Part shown: positions 24,816 to 34,302 of the stretch, piece after piece
How the letters are laid out: each line of letters opens with the position of its first letter
Position numbering within the stretch: the stretch's first letter is position 1
Source of the DNA: Hymenobacter chitinivorans DSM 11115
Lineage (GTDB): Bacteria; Bacteroidota; Bacteroidia; Cytophagales; Hymenobacteraceae
Length of the DNA: 64,000 nucleotides
Direction: 5' to 3'
Assembly (NCBI RefSeq): GCF_002797555.1
Contig: NZ_PGFA01000001.1
Coordinates: 2,480,001 to 2,544,000 of the forward strand
Program-made: the position numbers and the translations under genes
Notes under the pieces: model-generated
What the model was told of the DNA's origin: nothing
Database searches by the model: none
Seen by the model: only the letters and a program-made list of their open reading frames with translations

Positions 24816-27800
24816 TTAGGGAGTGGCGGGAACCAGCGTGGCTAGCTCGGCGGCCAGAATCTGCTGCACCTCGGGCCGGCAGGAGCCGCAGCCGGTGCCC
24901 GCCCCGGTAGTAGCGCAAAGGGCTTGGAGCGAGTCGCAGCCGGCCGCTATGGCCTGGCGCAGGTTGTCGGCGCCCACGTTGTTGCAGCTGCACACGAGCT
25001 TGCCCAGCACCGGGGCGGCGGGGCGGCCGCTACGCAGCAGCTGCAGGCGTTTGTCGCTGAGCTCGGTTTTGCCCTCAATCAGCGCCCGAAACTCCTGAAA
25101 CTCGGTTTTGTCACCGATGAGGATGGCGCCCACCAGCCGGTCCTGGTGCACGATGCACTTTTTGTAGTAGCGCCGGGCCTTGTCGATAAAGGTAATTTCC
25201 TCGTAGCCCGGCACGCCGGCCGGGCACTCGGGCAGACCGATGCTGCACAAGTCGAAGCCGTGAATCTTGATGATGTTCATGAATGTGCTGCCCTGGTAGA
25301 CGCTGCCCACGTCGCCGCTCAGGTAGCGGGCCACCACGGCGGCCTGCTGCTCGGCGGCGGCCGTAATGCCGTAGAGCGTGCCTTCAAACTCGGCAATTTC
25401 GCCCAGGGCAAACACGCTGGGGTCCGAGGTTTGCAGCCGCTGGTTGACGACCACCCCGCGGCGGCACTCCAGCCCACTGTCCCGGGCCAGCTCCAGGTTG
25501 GGCACCGTGCCGATGGCCAGAATCAGCGCGTCGCAGTCGAGGCGCCGGCCGCTTTTCAGGCCCACGCCGGTGAGGCGGGAGCGGCCGTAGAACAGCTCCA
25601 CCTCGTCGTTGAAGTACAGCTCGCAGCCCTGGTCCACCATTTCTTCCTGCAGCAGCTGACTACCCAGGGCATCGAGCTGCCGGTCCAGAAACCGGGAAAT
25701 TCGCTGGATGATGGACACCCGCACCCCGGTTTCGCGCAACGACGCCGCCATTTCCAGCCCCAGCAGCCCGCCCCCTACGATGACGACGTGGGCATTCTGG
25801 GCCGGCAAGTGACTGGTAAACGAATCGGCATCGAGGCGGCTGCGCATGGTGAAGATGCCGGGCAGCGCGGGCACGTTGCGGGGCACCGCCGCCCGGCTAC
25901 CGGTCGCCAGGATCAGCACGTCGTAGTCGGTGCGCTGCCCGCGGGAATCCACCACGTACTTTTCGGCCCGGTTGACTTCCTCCACGCTCACGCCCCGGCG
26001 CAGCTCGATATTATAGCCGGGCTCCTCTTCGTCGCGCATTTTGACCAACTGCGCCCACTGCTGGTGCCCGCTGATGTAGTCGGGCAGCATCACGCGGTTG
26101 TAGAACGGGAAGTCTTCCTTGCTGAAAATAGTGATACTGTCGTCCTGGTTGAGCTGCCGGTAGGCCTGCACGAAGCCAAAGGCTCCCGCCCCCGCTCCTA
26201 CCACCACGATGCGCTGCCGGGGCGGGCGGTACTTTTCGAGCTGCACGGCGCAGAACTTGAAATCGGGCTCCTTGGAAATGGGGTCCACGGCGCCCGAGGT
26301 CAGGTTGTTGGCCCGGTGCAGGTCGGAGCCCAGGATTTTGCCCCAGTGCATGGGCAGAAACACCACGCCCGGCCGGATGCCCGCACTCAGCCGGGCCGCC
26401 ACCCGCACGCTGCCCCGCCGGGAGCTGACGGTCACCAGGTCCCCTTCGGCCACCTGGAGGGCGGCGGCATCTGCGGGGTGCAGCTCGACGAAGGCCTGGG
26501 GAAGGTGCTGGCGGAGCTTGCTGACTTTGCCCGTCTTGGTCATCGTGTGCCACTGGTCCCGGATGCGGCCGGTGGTCAGGATGAAGGGAAAATCCTCGTC
26601 GGGCGCTTCGCTGCGGAACCCGGCCGCCACGGGGTGAATCCGGGCCCGGCCGGAGGGCGTGTAGAACTGATGGTCGGTGAAAAGGCGGGGCGTGCCGGGC
26701 GTGGCCTGCGCGGGGCGGTAGGGCCACTGCACCGAGCCGTGCCGGCGCAGCACCTCGTAGGTCAGGCCCGCAATGTCCAGGGTGGTGCCGGCCGTCAGAC
26801 GGGTGTGTTCCTGGTAAATAGCCTCGGTGGAGGGAAAGTCGAAGCCGGCAAACCCCATTTTCTGGGCAAAGCGGCAGATGATTTCGGCATCAGGCAGGGC
26901 CTCACCGGGCGCGGCCACTACCCGGGGCAAATAGCTGATGCGCCGCTCGGAGTTGGTCATGGTGCCCTCCTTTTCGGCCCAGGCGGCGGCGGGCAGAATC
27001 ACGTCGGCGTAGGCCAGGGTTTCGGGCTTATTGCTGATATCCTGCACGACCACGAATTTGGCCTTGGCCAAAGCCGCTTCCGCCTGCCGCACGTTGGGCA
27101 AACTCGTAAGCGGGTTGGTGCACAGGATCCAGATGGCCTTGAGGCGGCCGTCTTCCAGGGCCTCGAACATTTCGGTGGCCGTGAAGCCGGGCTTATCGGC
27201 CAGCGGGCCGCTGCCCCAGAACTGCTGCACCTCGGCCCGGTGGGCGGGGTCGGCCAGGTTGCGGTGGGCGGGCAGCAGGTTGGAGAGGCCCCCGACCTCC
27301 CGCCCGCCCATGGCGTTGGGCTGGCCCGTGAGGGACATCGGCCCCGCCCCGGGCTTGCCAATCTGGCCGGTTAGCAAATGCAGGTTCAGCAAACTCAGGT
27401 TTTTGTCGACGCCCACCACGCTCTGGTTCAGGCCCATGGTCCACATCGACAAAAAGGCCTGGGCCGAGCCGATGTAGCCGGCCGCCAACCGAATATCGGC
27501 CTCCGCCACGCCGCACAGCGCGGCCGATTCAGCCACCGTCCGCTCCAGAATCAGCTGCTGGTACTGCTCGAAGCCCTCGGCGTGCTGCCCAATGAAAGCC
27601 ATATCCAGGTCCCCATTTTCCAGCAGCACCCGGGCCAGGGCCTGGTGCAGCACCACGTCGGTGCCGGGAATGAGCTGCAGGTGCACGTCGGCCAGGGCGC
27701 AGGTGTCCGTCACCCGCGGGTCCACGACGATGATTCTGGTAGCAGGGTTAGCCGCTTTGTGGGCTTCCACGCGCCGCCACAGAATCGGGTGGCACCAGGC

Positions 27801-28334
27801 CGGGTTGGCCCCGGTTACCAGCAGGCAGTCGGCCAGCTCGATGTCGTCGTAGCAGACCGGCACGCTGTCCTCGCCCAGGGCCATTTTGTAGCCCACCACC
27901 GCGCTGCTCATGCACAGGCGGGAGTTGGTGTCAAGGTTGTTCGAACCGATAAAGCCCTTCATGAGCTTGTTGAGCACGTAATATTCCTCCGTCAGGCACT
28001 GCCCCGAGGCGTAGAAAGCCACCGAGTCGGGACCGTACTGCGCAATGAAGGTCCGGAACACGGCGGCGGTGCGCTCCAGGGCTTCGTCCCAGCTCACCCG
28101 CTGCAACGGGCGGCTTTTGCTGTAGCGCATCTGCGGAAACAGCAGCCGGTCCGTCCGGTCGTTGACGGTGTACTGCAAATTCAGGCCCTTGCTGCACAGC
28201 GCCCCGCGGTTGACGGGGTAGTCGGGGTTGCCCGTCACGGTCACGTCGCCGTGCTTGTCGGGCTTGACCAGCACCCCGCAGCCGACGCCGCAGTAGCAAC
28301 AAGTGGAAGCAGCAGCGGGAACAGTCAGGGCCAT
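24816..28334 (-). CDS. Assimilatory nitrate reductase, catalytic subunit fused to FAD reductase and BFD domains
   Basis: A 1172-residue fusion. Residues 12-50 hold the N-terminal 4Fe-4S motif (CCYCGVGCGV, then ALCSKG), followed by the molybdopterin oxidoreductase domain with SRLCMSSAVVGYK and GANPAWCHPILW, then a molybdopterin-dinucleotide-binding domain (about 575-690; ILTTGRIRDQWHT). From about 709 a two-dinucleotide flavoprotein domain begins (RIVVVGAGAGAFGF; second Rossmann motif VIVGGGLLGLEMAAS). A BFD-type 2Fe-2S domain ends it (VCSCNNVG near 1113, CGSC near 1150). It reduces nitrate to nitrite in the cytoplasm, and the fused flavin domain could take electrons directly from NAD(P)H. In Bacillus and Klebsiella these parts are separate NasB/NasC-like subunits. 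Confidence 0.92.
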   Translation of the reverse strand: MALTVPAAASTCCYCGVGCGVLVKPDKHGDVTVTGNPDYPVNRGALCSKGLNLQYTVNDRTDRLLFPQMRYSKSRPLQRVSWDEALERTAAVFRTFIAQYGPDSVAFYASGQCLTEEYYVLNKLMKGFIGSNNLDTNSRLCMSSAVVGYKMALGEDSVPVCYDDIELADCLLVTGANPAWCHPILWRRVEAHKAANPATRIIVVDPRVTDTCALADVHLQLIPGTDVVLHQALARVLLENGDLDMAFIGQHAEGFEQYQQLILERTVAESAALCGVAEADIRLAAGYIGSAQAFLSMWTMGLNQSVVGVDKNLSLLNLHLLTGQIGKPGAGPMSLTGQPNAMGGREVGGLSNLLPAHRNLADPAHRAEVQQFWGSGPLADKPGFTATEMFEALEDGRLKAIWILCTNPLTSLPNVRQAEAALAKAKFVVVQDISNKPETLAYADVILPAAAWAEKEGTMTNSERRISYLPRVVAAPGEALPDAEIICRFAQKMGFAGFDFPSTEAIYQEHTRLTAGTTLDIAGLTYEVLRRHGSVQWPYRPAQATPGTPRLFTDHQFYTPSGRARIHPVAAGFRSEAPDEDFPFILTTGRIRDQWHTMTKTGKVSKLRQHLPQAFVELHPADAAALQVAEGDLVTVSSRRGSVRVAARLSAGIRPGVVFLPMHWGKILGSDLHRANNLTSGAVDPISKEPDFKFCAVQLEKYRPPRQRIVVVGAGAGAFGFVQAYRQLNQDDSITIFSKEDFPFYNRVMLPDYISGHQQWAQLVKMRDEEEPGYNIELRRGVSVEEVNRAEKYVVDSRGQRTDYDVLILATGSRAAVPRNVPALPGIFTMRSRLDADSFTSHLPAQNAHVVIVGGGLLGLEMAASLRETGVRVSIIQRISRFLDRQLDALGSQLLQEEMVDQGCELYFNDEVELFYGRSRLTGVGLKSGRRLDCDALILAIGTVPNLELARDSGLECRRGVVVNQRLQTSDPSVFALGEIAEFEGTLYGITAAAEQQAAVVARYLSGDVGSVYQGSTFMNIIKIHGFDLCSIGLPECPAGVPGYEEITFIDKARRYYKKCIVHQDRLVGAILIGDKTEFQEFRALIEGKTELSDKRLQLLRSGRPAAPVLGKLVCSCNNVGADNLRQAIAAGCDSLQALCATTGAGTGCGSCRPEVQQILAAELATLVPATP

Positions 28335-28358
28335 AGATACGGGTGAGTGAGTGAGGTA

Positions 28359-29687
28359 CTAAGCGCCGGCCAGCGTCAGCGGGGCTTCGGAGGTAGTTTC
28401 GGCCGTGGCTTCCCCAATTTCCTTGCGCACCAGGCGCACCAGCAGCACCAGGCCGCCCACGGCCGCCACGCCGATACCGATGTAGAGAAAAGCCGTGCTG
28501 TAGCTGATGGAGGCCGATTTGAACAGGAAGCCGACCAGCATGGCGCCCAGGTTGCCGCCCGCCCCCACCACGCCGCTCACGCTGCCCAGAGCCTGCTTGT
28601 TCACGAAAGGCACAATGGAGTAAGTGCAGCCGTTGGCCATTTTCAAAAACAGCGCAAACCCCAGCATGGCGGCAATGGCCAGCGGCAGGCTCGGGGCCAG
28701 GGCAAACAGGGCAATACCCCCGCCTTCGAGCACCAGCAGCCCACTCAGCAGCAGCCACTTGCCCCGCAACCCGGCGTGGCGCCCCACCAGGTCACTGACC
28801 CAGCCGCCCAGGCCCCGGGCGAAGATGTTCATGAACCCGAAGATGCCGGCCAGCATGCCGGCCATGACCAGCGTGGCCCCGAAATGGTCGACGAAGTACA
28901 CGGCCGCCACGTTGTCGATGGTAATTTCGATGCCGAAGCAGGCCCCGTAGGCCAGGGCCAGCACCCAGGTGCGGTAGTCGCGCAAAGCCAGCAGAAACGT
29001 GCCCTTGGGCTTTTGCGCCGCGTCGCGCGGAATGTCGGCGTAGTTGCCCCGGGGCGTATCGACGGTGTACTTGTAATACAGCCAGGCCATGATGAGCAGA
29101 ATAACCCCGGGCACGACCATGGCCAGGCGCCAGGAATTGGCCTGATCCACGTAGCCCAAGGAGACGAAACCGGCGGCCACCAGGGGCATCACCATGTTGG
29201 CAATACCGCCGCCGAGGTTGCCCCAGCCCCCGGCCACGGCGTTGGCCGTGCCCACCACGTTGGGGGCAAACATCATGGAGGTGTGAAACTGAGTGATGAC
29301 GAAGGAGGCCCCGATAATGCCGATGGCTAGGCGAAACAGCAGGAAGCTTTGGTAGCTGTTGCTCAGCCCGATAAGCATCACCGGCAGGGCGCCCACCACC
29401 AGCAGCAGGGTATAGGTCAGGCGCGGACCCAGCGTGTCGCAAAGCTTGCCGATAACCAAGCGGGCCAGGATGGTAGCCGACACCGAGGCAATGACGATGT
29501 TGCCGATCTGGCCTTTGTCGAGGTGGAGCTGCTCGCGCACCAGGGGCATGAGGGGCGCAATGCCGAACCAGCCGAAAAAGCAGAAGAAAAACGTGAGCCA
29601 GGTCAGGTGAAAGGTGCGCATCTGCACGCCTTTCCCGGAGAAAATGGCGAGTTTATCCAGCGGCCGGGCACTCAGTGAATCGTCCAT
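28359..29687 (-). CDS. narK: Nitrate/nitrite MFS transporter (NNP family)
   Basis: A 442-residue 12-helix transporter. The two nitrate signatures of the NarK/NasA group are visible: AGGWGNLGGGIANMVMPLV in helix 5 and GVVGAGGNLGAMLVGFLF in helix 11. Helix 1 begins FHLTWLTFFFCFFGWFG, and the loop RLVIGKLCDTLGPR is the MFS motif A. It brings nitrate across the inner membrane, or exchanges it for nitrite. Placed directly before the nitrate reductase gene (24-bp gap) and after the porin gene. Confidence 0.9.
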   Translation of the reverse strand: MDDSLSARPLDKLAIFSGKGVQMRTFHLTWLTFFFCFFGWFGIAPLMPLVREQLHLDKGQIGNIVIASVSATILARLVIGKLCDTLGPRLTYTLLLVVGALPVMLIGLSNSYQSFLLFRLAIGIIGASFVITQFHTSMMFAPNVVGTANAVAGGWGNLGGGIANMVMPLVAAGFVSLGYVDQANSWRLAMVVPGVILLIMAWLYYKYTVDTPRGNYADIPRDAAQKPKGTFLLALRDYRTWVLALAYGACFGIEITIDNVAAVYFVDHFGATLVMAGMLAGIFGFMNIFARGLGGWVSDLVGRHAGLRGKWLLLSGLLVLEGGGIALFALAPSLPLAIAAMLGFALFLKMANGCTYSIVPFVNKQALGSVSGVVGAGGNLGAMLVGFLFKSASISYSTAFLYIGIGVAAVGGLVLLVRLVRKEIGEATAETTSEAPLTLAGA

Positions 29688-29752
29688 GTCGACAGAGAGT
29701 TAGAGGAGAAGTTGGCAGTGAGGAACAGTGGCGCGGAGCACAAAACCCGCGC

Positions 29753-31042
29753 TTAGTTTTTGAACAGGACGGGCTTAAACGTGAGCATGGCCCAGGCCCA
29801 CTGGTTATACTGCTGCCCGGCGCGCCCTTTCAGCGCATCGAGCGAGGCCGTGGCCACAAAGTGCGAATAGCCCAGCTTGAGGTTGAACTCCGGACTCACG
29901 TTGGCACTGAGCTGCAGATCCAGCTCCTCGCCCAGCCGGCTGCCCAGGGCCTGCTCGGTGGTGCCCGCCGCATACACCCGGGCCGCCGACTCGAAGTGGT
30001 GCAGGTGGGCCAGCAGGCTGGTTTTGGGCGCCAGCTTGAAATTGGTTTTCAGGTAGAAGTCCACCAGGCCGGCGGTGCGGCCGTTCTGCCCGTGGTTGTT
30101 GCCCACGTAGAAGTAGTCCATGTGGCCGTAAAAGGCGTGGTTGGTGCCGTAGAGCGGCACGAAGGCGTGGTTGCGGGAGTCGGTAGCGTCGGAGCCCGAC
30201 AGGTAATCGAGGCCCAGCGTGAGCGGGGTGAGCTTGGTGGCCAGCGTCACGCTGCCCGCCGCCAGATAGGCCCGCACGGTGCGGCCGGCGGCATCGTAGC
30301 CGGTCTGGTAGTAGGCTTCGGCCGCCAGGGTTGCCCGGCCGGCGGTGGCCTCGCCGGTCAGGCCGTAGGTTTGCCGGTAGTAGGTCGTGGAGTCGGTCCG
30401 CTGCCGGCCGTCGTTGAAAAACAGGGCCGAAAGTTTGCCGCGGGTCCAGTCCTTGTGCAGCCATAGGTACTCCATGGACTTGTAGTTGTCGACCCCGCCG
30501 TAGTAGGTGTCGGCGAGCTTGGCGGGCTCCAGGGAAAACGACTGGTTGAACCCCGCCCCGCCGTGCATGGCAAAGCCCGAGCTGTCGGCGTACAGAAGCT
30601 TCAGCGCATCGTGGCTGCGGCCCTGCTGGGCCCAGTCGAGCCCGCCCAGAAACCGGGCGTTGTCGTAGTCCAGGGCCTGCCGGCCCACCCGCACGGCAAG
30701 CCGGGGCGTCAGGCGGTATTGGCCGTAGGCTTCAAAGACGTTGAACAGGTTGGGGTCGGTTTTATACACCTGGCTGGTGCTGCCCCAGATGCGCACGTCC
30801 TGCACCGACAGCCGCACGCTCACCTTGTCACGGCCGTAATCCAGGTTGAGGCGGGAGCGTTGCTCGACGAAGAAAGCCGGCTTTTCGCGGGGCGTGTTCA
30901 CCGTCCGGAACCCGTCGCGCAGCTCGGTCCGCGGCCGGATTTCGGCCGACACTACCACCTGCCCCACCGCCGCCGAGCCGGGCAGCAGCGCCACCGCCAG
31001 CGCTACCCAAGAAAGTCTATTCGCAGTACAGTTCTCGGGCAT
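29753..31042 (-). CDS. Alginate-export family outer-membrane porin
   Basis: A 429-residue beta-barrel protein with signal peptide (LSWVALAVALLPGSAAVGQ, cleavage near 27). The opening RPRTELRDGFRT and VDFYLKTNFKLAPKTSLLAHLHHFES fit the alginate_exp/AlgE-like porin family, and the last strand ends in WAWAMLTFKPVLF with a hydrophobic C-terminus. Porins of this family carry small anions or sugars through the outer membrane. Its position between nirD and narK (50 and 65-bp gaps) suggests a dedicated outer-membrane route for nitrate or nitrite. Confidence 0.82.
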   Translation of the reverse strand: MPENCTANRLSWVALAVALLPGSAAVGQVVVSAEIRPRTELRDGFRTVNTPREKPAFFVEQRSRLNLDYGRDKVSVRLSVQDVRIWGSTSQVYKTDPNLFNVFEAYGQYRLTPRLAVRVGRQALDYDNARFLGGLDWAQQGRSHDALKLLYADSSGFAMHGGAGFNQSFSLEPAKLADTYYGGVDNYKSMEYLWLHKDWTRGKLSALFFNDGRQRTDSTTYYRQTYGLTGEATAGRATLAAEAYYQTGYDAAGRTVRAYLAAGSVTLATKLTPLTLGLDYLSGSDATDSRNHAFVPLYGTNHAFYGHMDYFYVGNNHGQNGRTAGLVDFYLKTNFKLAPKTSLLAHLHHFESAARVYAAGTTEQALGSRLGEELDLQLSANVSPEFNLKLGYSHFVATASLDALKGRAGQQYNQWAWAMLTFKPVLFKN

Positions 31043-31092
31043 AGGAGGTGGTTAAGGATGAGCAGGAAACGAATTGAGCAGATGGCGAAGCT

Positions 31093-31449
31093 TCAGCCGG
31101 CTTCCAGGCCGATGAACACCAGCCCATCTTCAACCTTAATCGGGTAGGTCCGGATGCTGCACTCGTCCCCGTTCAGGCACTCGCCGGTGAGCAGGGAAAA
31201 GGTGCGCTTGTGGAACGGGCAGGCCACTTTGGGCTCACAGGCTTCGCCGGTACTACCGATCATGCCGCGGGCCAGGGCCATCTGCTGCTTGTGCGGGCAC
31301 AGGTTCTGGGTGGCGTACCACTCGCCGCGGCGGGCGAAGTTGAAAATGGCAATCTGCTCGCCTTCCACCAGGGCGCAGGCCCCGCCGTCGGCCGGAATAT
31401 CCGCGGCCGCACACACGGGTACCCACGTTACGTCAATGACAGCTTCCAT
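31093..31449 (-). CDS. nirD: Nitrite reductase small subunit (Rieske type)
   Basis: A 118-residue NirD-like Rieske-fold protein. WYATQNLCPHKQQMALARG carries the CPH half of the Rieske motif, and CPFHKRTFSL the second CxxH half, so both Cys-His pairs of a 2Fe-2S site are in place, unlike some NirD proteins that have lost them. VPVCAAADIPADGGACALVEGEQIAIF is the family N-terminus. It assists NirB in reducing nitrite to ammonium. It follows nirB after 148 bp that hold no other gene. Confidence 0.9.
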   Translation of the reverse strand: MEAVIDVTWVPVCAAADIPADGGACALVEGEQIAIFNFARRGEWYATQNLCPHKQQMALARGMIGSTGEACEPKVACPFHKRTFSLLTGECLNGDECSIRTYPIKVEDGLVFIGLEAG

Positions 31450-31597
31450 CGGTTGTAGCTTGAGTTGAAAGGGTTTGGGCGGCGAATGAGCGGCGCTGCA
31501 ACACCACCCACCGCGCCCGTTTTGCTTCGTTGGTATTCCGGGCCGCCCCGAGGTGGAGCGGCAAGGACTTCGTCTGAAAAAGTGCTTCGAAGGCCCG

Positions 31598-34102
31598 TTA
31601 CCAGGCTTTTACAATCTTCTGACCCCGCACCGGCTCGAACTCAATCGAGGGGTCTTTGAGCGTGGGCGCATTCACGAAGTGGGTGAACTGCCGGCGCAGC
31701 TCGGGGTTTTCGACCACCTCCCGCCACTCGCAGTGGTAGTTCTGAATCAGCAAAGCCATTTCGGCTTCCAGCTCGGCACAGATACCCAGGCTGTCGTTGA
31801 TGACCACGTTTTTGAGGTAGGCCAGGCCGCCGTCCAGCTTGTTGAGCCAGGTGGCGGTGCGCATCAGCGGGTCGGCGGTTTTGATGTAAAACATCAGGAA
31901 CCGGTCGAGGTAGCGCACCAGGGTTTCCTTATCCACGTCGGTAGCCAGGAGCTGGGCGTGCTGGGGCTTGGCCCCGCCGTTGCCGCACACGTACAGGTTC
32001 CAGCCTTTCTCGGTGGCAATGATGCCGAAGTCCTTGGCCTGGGCCTCGGCGCACTCCCGCACGCAGCCGCTGACCCCGCTTTTGAGCTTGTGGGGGGAGC
32101 GGATTCCCTTGTAGCGGTTCTCGATTTCGATGGCCAACGACACGCTGTCGTGCAGCCCAAACCGGCACCAGGTGCTCCCCACGCAGCTTTTCACCGTCCG
32201 CAACGACTTGCCGTAGGCGTGCCCGCTCTCGAAGCCGGCATTAATCAGCTCCTCCCAGATGTCGGGCAAATCACTCACGTGGGCCCCGAACATATCGATG
32301 CGCTGCCCGCCGGTAATCTTGGTGTAGAGCCCGTACTTCTGAGCCACCCGCCCAATGACCATCAGCTGCTCGGGCGTGACTTCGCCGGCCGCAATGCGGG
32401 GCACCACCGAGTAGCTCCCACCCTTCTGGATGTTGGCCAAATACCGGTCGTTGGTATCCTGAATCGTGTTTTGCTTGACAATCAAATCATTCCACAAACC
32501 CGACAGAATGCTGCCGATGGCCGGCTTGCAGGTTTCGCAGCCATCGCCCTTGCCAAAGTGGTCGAGGGCCGCGTCGTAGGTGCGGATGTCGTTGATTTTG
32601 AGCAAATCGAAGAGCTCCTGCCGGGAGTAGTCAAAATGCTCGCACAGCACGTTCTTGATGTAAGCGCCCTGGGCCAGCAGCGTACCGTTGATGAGGTCCT
32701 TGACCATGGGCACGCAGCCCCCGCAGCCGGTGCCGGCCTTGGTGCATTTCTTCAGCCCCTCCACCGTCGTGATGCCCAGCTCGGTCACGGCCCCGCAGAT
32801 GGCGCCTTTGGTGACGGCCTCGCAGGAGCAGATGAGCGCCTCGTCGGGCAAGCCCAGCACGCCCGCGCCTTCGGCGGCCTCCCCGCCCCGGGCGCCCAGA
32901 ATCAGGTCTTCGGGGTGGGGCGGCAGCACGATTTTGTTGTTGACCGTCTGCAGCAGCAGGTTGTAGGCTTCCGCGTCGCCGATGAGCACGCCGCCGAGCA
33001 GGTACTTGCCGTCGGGACTGATGTTAATGCGCTTATAGACGCCGCTGTGGGCGTCTTCAAACACGATGGCGCGGCTGTGGGGCTCGGCAATGAACGGGTC
33101 GCCGAAGCTGGCCACGTCCACACCGATGAGCTTGAGCTTGCTGCTCATATCGTAGCCGGTAAAGGCGCGGGCCCCTTGCGTGAGCTGGCTGGCCACGACC
33201 TCGGCCATGTCGTAGCCGGGCGCGACCAGGCCGTAAATCATGCCGCCGTGCAGGGCGCACTCCCCGATGGCGAAGATGCGCGGGTCGCTGGTTTGCATTT
33301 CGTTATTGACCACGATGCCGCCCCGCAACCCTACTTCCAGGCCGGCGAGTTTGGCCAGCTCATCCCGCGGGCGGATGCCGGCCGAAATCACCAGCATGTC
33401 AACTTCCAGCTGGGAGCCGTCGCCGAAGTACAGGGCTTCGATGCGGCCGTTGCCGCCGATGCTGCTGGTGGCTTTGTTGAGGTGAATGTTGAGGCCCAGG
33501 GCTTCGAGCTTGGTTTGCAGCATCTGGCTGCCGGCCGCGTCGATTTGCCGGGGCATGAGGCGGGGCGCAAACTCAATGACGTGGGTTTCGGGCACGCCCA
33601 AATCGAGCAGGGCTTTGGCCGCTTCCAGGCCCAACAAGCCGCCGCCCAGCACGGCCCCACGCTTAGCAGTAGCGGCATAGGCTTTAATTTCCTCCAAATC
33701 CTCGATGGTGCGGTAGACCATGACGCCGGCTTTTTCCACGCCGGGAATGTCGGGCACGAAGGCCGAGGAGCCGGTGGCCAGCACCAGGTAGTCGTAGGGC
33801 TGCACCAGGCCGCTGCGGGCGTGCACGGTTTGGCTGGCCCGGTCTATTTCCTGCACCGCGTCGCCCAGGTGCAGAGTAATATGATGGTCGTGGTACCACT
33901 GCAGGGGCGCCAGCAGCAGGTCGTCAGCGGTTTTGCCGCCGAAGTATTCGCTCAAATGGACCCGGTCGTAGGCCACGCGGGGCTCTTCGCCGAAGACCAC
34001 CAGATTGAAGGCCGAGGTTTTGGCGAGCAGCTTCTCGCAAAACTTGTAGCCCACCATGCCATTGCCGATGACAACGACGGTAGGAAGCGCCTGCAGTACC
34101 AT
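31598..34102 (-). CDS. nirB: Nitrite reductase [NAD(P)H], large subunit
   Basis: An 834-residue cytoplasmic enzyme reducing nitrite to ammonium with six electrons from NAD(P)H. The order is an FAD/NAD domain (VVIGNGMVGYKFCEKL, second Rossmann motif AVLGGGLLGLEAAKAL), a BFD-type 2Fe-2S domain from about residue 425 (CSCEAVTKGAICGAV, then CGGCVPMVKDL), and the siroheme/4Fe-4S catalytic part with CVGSTWCRFGLHDS (about 640) and SGCVRECAEA (about 678). All four cluster cysteines are present. It is the first gene of the minus-strand operon, downstream of an AT-rich control region. Confidence 0.95.
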   Translation of the reverse strand: MVLQALPTVVVIGNGMVGYKFCEKLLAKTSAFNLVVFGEEPRVAYDRVHLSEYFGGKTADDLLLAPLQWYHDHHITLHLGDAVQEIDRASQTVHARSGLVQPYDYLVLATGSSAFVPDIPGVEKAGVMVYRTIEDLEEIKAYAATAKRGAVLGGGLLGLEAAKALLDLGVPETHVIEFAPRLMPRQIDAAGSQMLQTKLEALGLNIHLNKATSSIGGNGRIEALYFGDGSQLEVDMLVISAGIRPRDELAKLAGLEVGLRGGIVVNNEMQTSDPRIFAIGECALHGGMIYGLVAPGYDMAEVVASQLTQGARAFTGYDMSSKLKLIGVDVASFGDPFIAEPHSRAIVFEDAHSGVYKRINISPDGKYLLGGVLIGDAEAYNLLLQTVNNKIVLPPHPEDLILGARGGEAAEGAGVLGLPDEALICSCEAVTKGAICGAVTELGITTVEGLKKCTKAGTGCGGCVPMVKDLINGTLLAQGAYIKNVLCEHFDYSRQELFDLLKINDIRTYDAALDHFGKGDGCETCKPAIGSILSGLWNDLIVKQNTIQDTNDRYLANIQKGGSYSVVPRIAAGEVTPEQLMVIGRVAQKYGLYTKITGGQRIDMFGAHVSDLPDIWEELINAGFESGHAYGKSLRTVKSCVGSTWCRFGLHDSVSLAIEIENRYKGIRSPHKLKSGVSGCVRECAEAQAKDFGIIATEKGWNLYVCGNGGAKPQHAQLLATDVDKETLVRYLDRFLMFYIKTADPLMRTATWLNKLDGGLAYLKNVVINDSLGICAELEAEMALLIQNYHCEWREVVENPELRRQFTHFVNAPTLKDPSIEFEPVRGQKIVKAW

Positions 34103-34238
34103 ATGCCTAAGGGTTTAGGACGACGAAAGGAAACGGGTTTTAAGAGTGGGTGGGATGGGTAGAGCGGAGCGGTAACTCGATGAAAGGCATCAAAATACAC
34201 GCCCTTCAAAAAACACACTGATTTCACCGTGCTTTTCA

Positions 34239-34270
34239 CAAGTATAGACAAATGCACCCTAATACAAAAG
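34239..34270 (-). promoter_or_regulatory. Candidate promoter of the nitrate-assimilation operon
   Basis: On the minus strand CTTTTG is followed after 18 bp by TATACTTG, one base off TANNTTTG. This would start transcription about 130 nt before nirB. The spacing is slightly short for this phylum, so this is tentative. Confidence 0.35.
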
Positions 34271-34288
34271 GTCTTTTTCCATATTTTA

Positions 34289-34302
34289 TGAATAATTATT
34301 CA
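34289..34302. promoter_or_regulatory. Perfect palindrome upstream of nirB, candidate operator
   Basis: TGAATAATTATTCA is a perfect 14-bp palindrome inside a sharply AT-rich stretch (34255-34360) in an otherwise GC-rich region. It lies just upstream of the candidate promoter. Flanking motifs repeat in both orientations (ATACCC, GGGTGTATTT, and AAATACACGCCC at 34192). The half-site resembles Crp/Fnr-type boxes loosely. No regulator gene lies in the operon. Confidence 0.45.

Noticed and set aside
24924..27374. 816-residue open frame opposite the nitrate reductase gene
   Set aside because: Antisense shadow of a gene with every expected motif; the translation is compositionally odd.
31553..34162. 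869-residue open frame on the plus strand opposite nirB
   Set aside because: It is the antisense shadow of nirB. GC-rich third positions remove stop codons from the complementary frame. The translation has no motif and is full of His/Gly/Gln.
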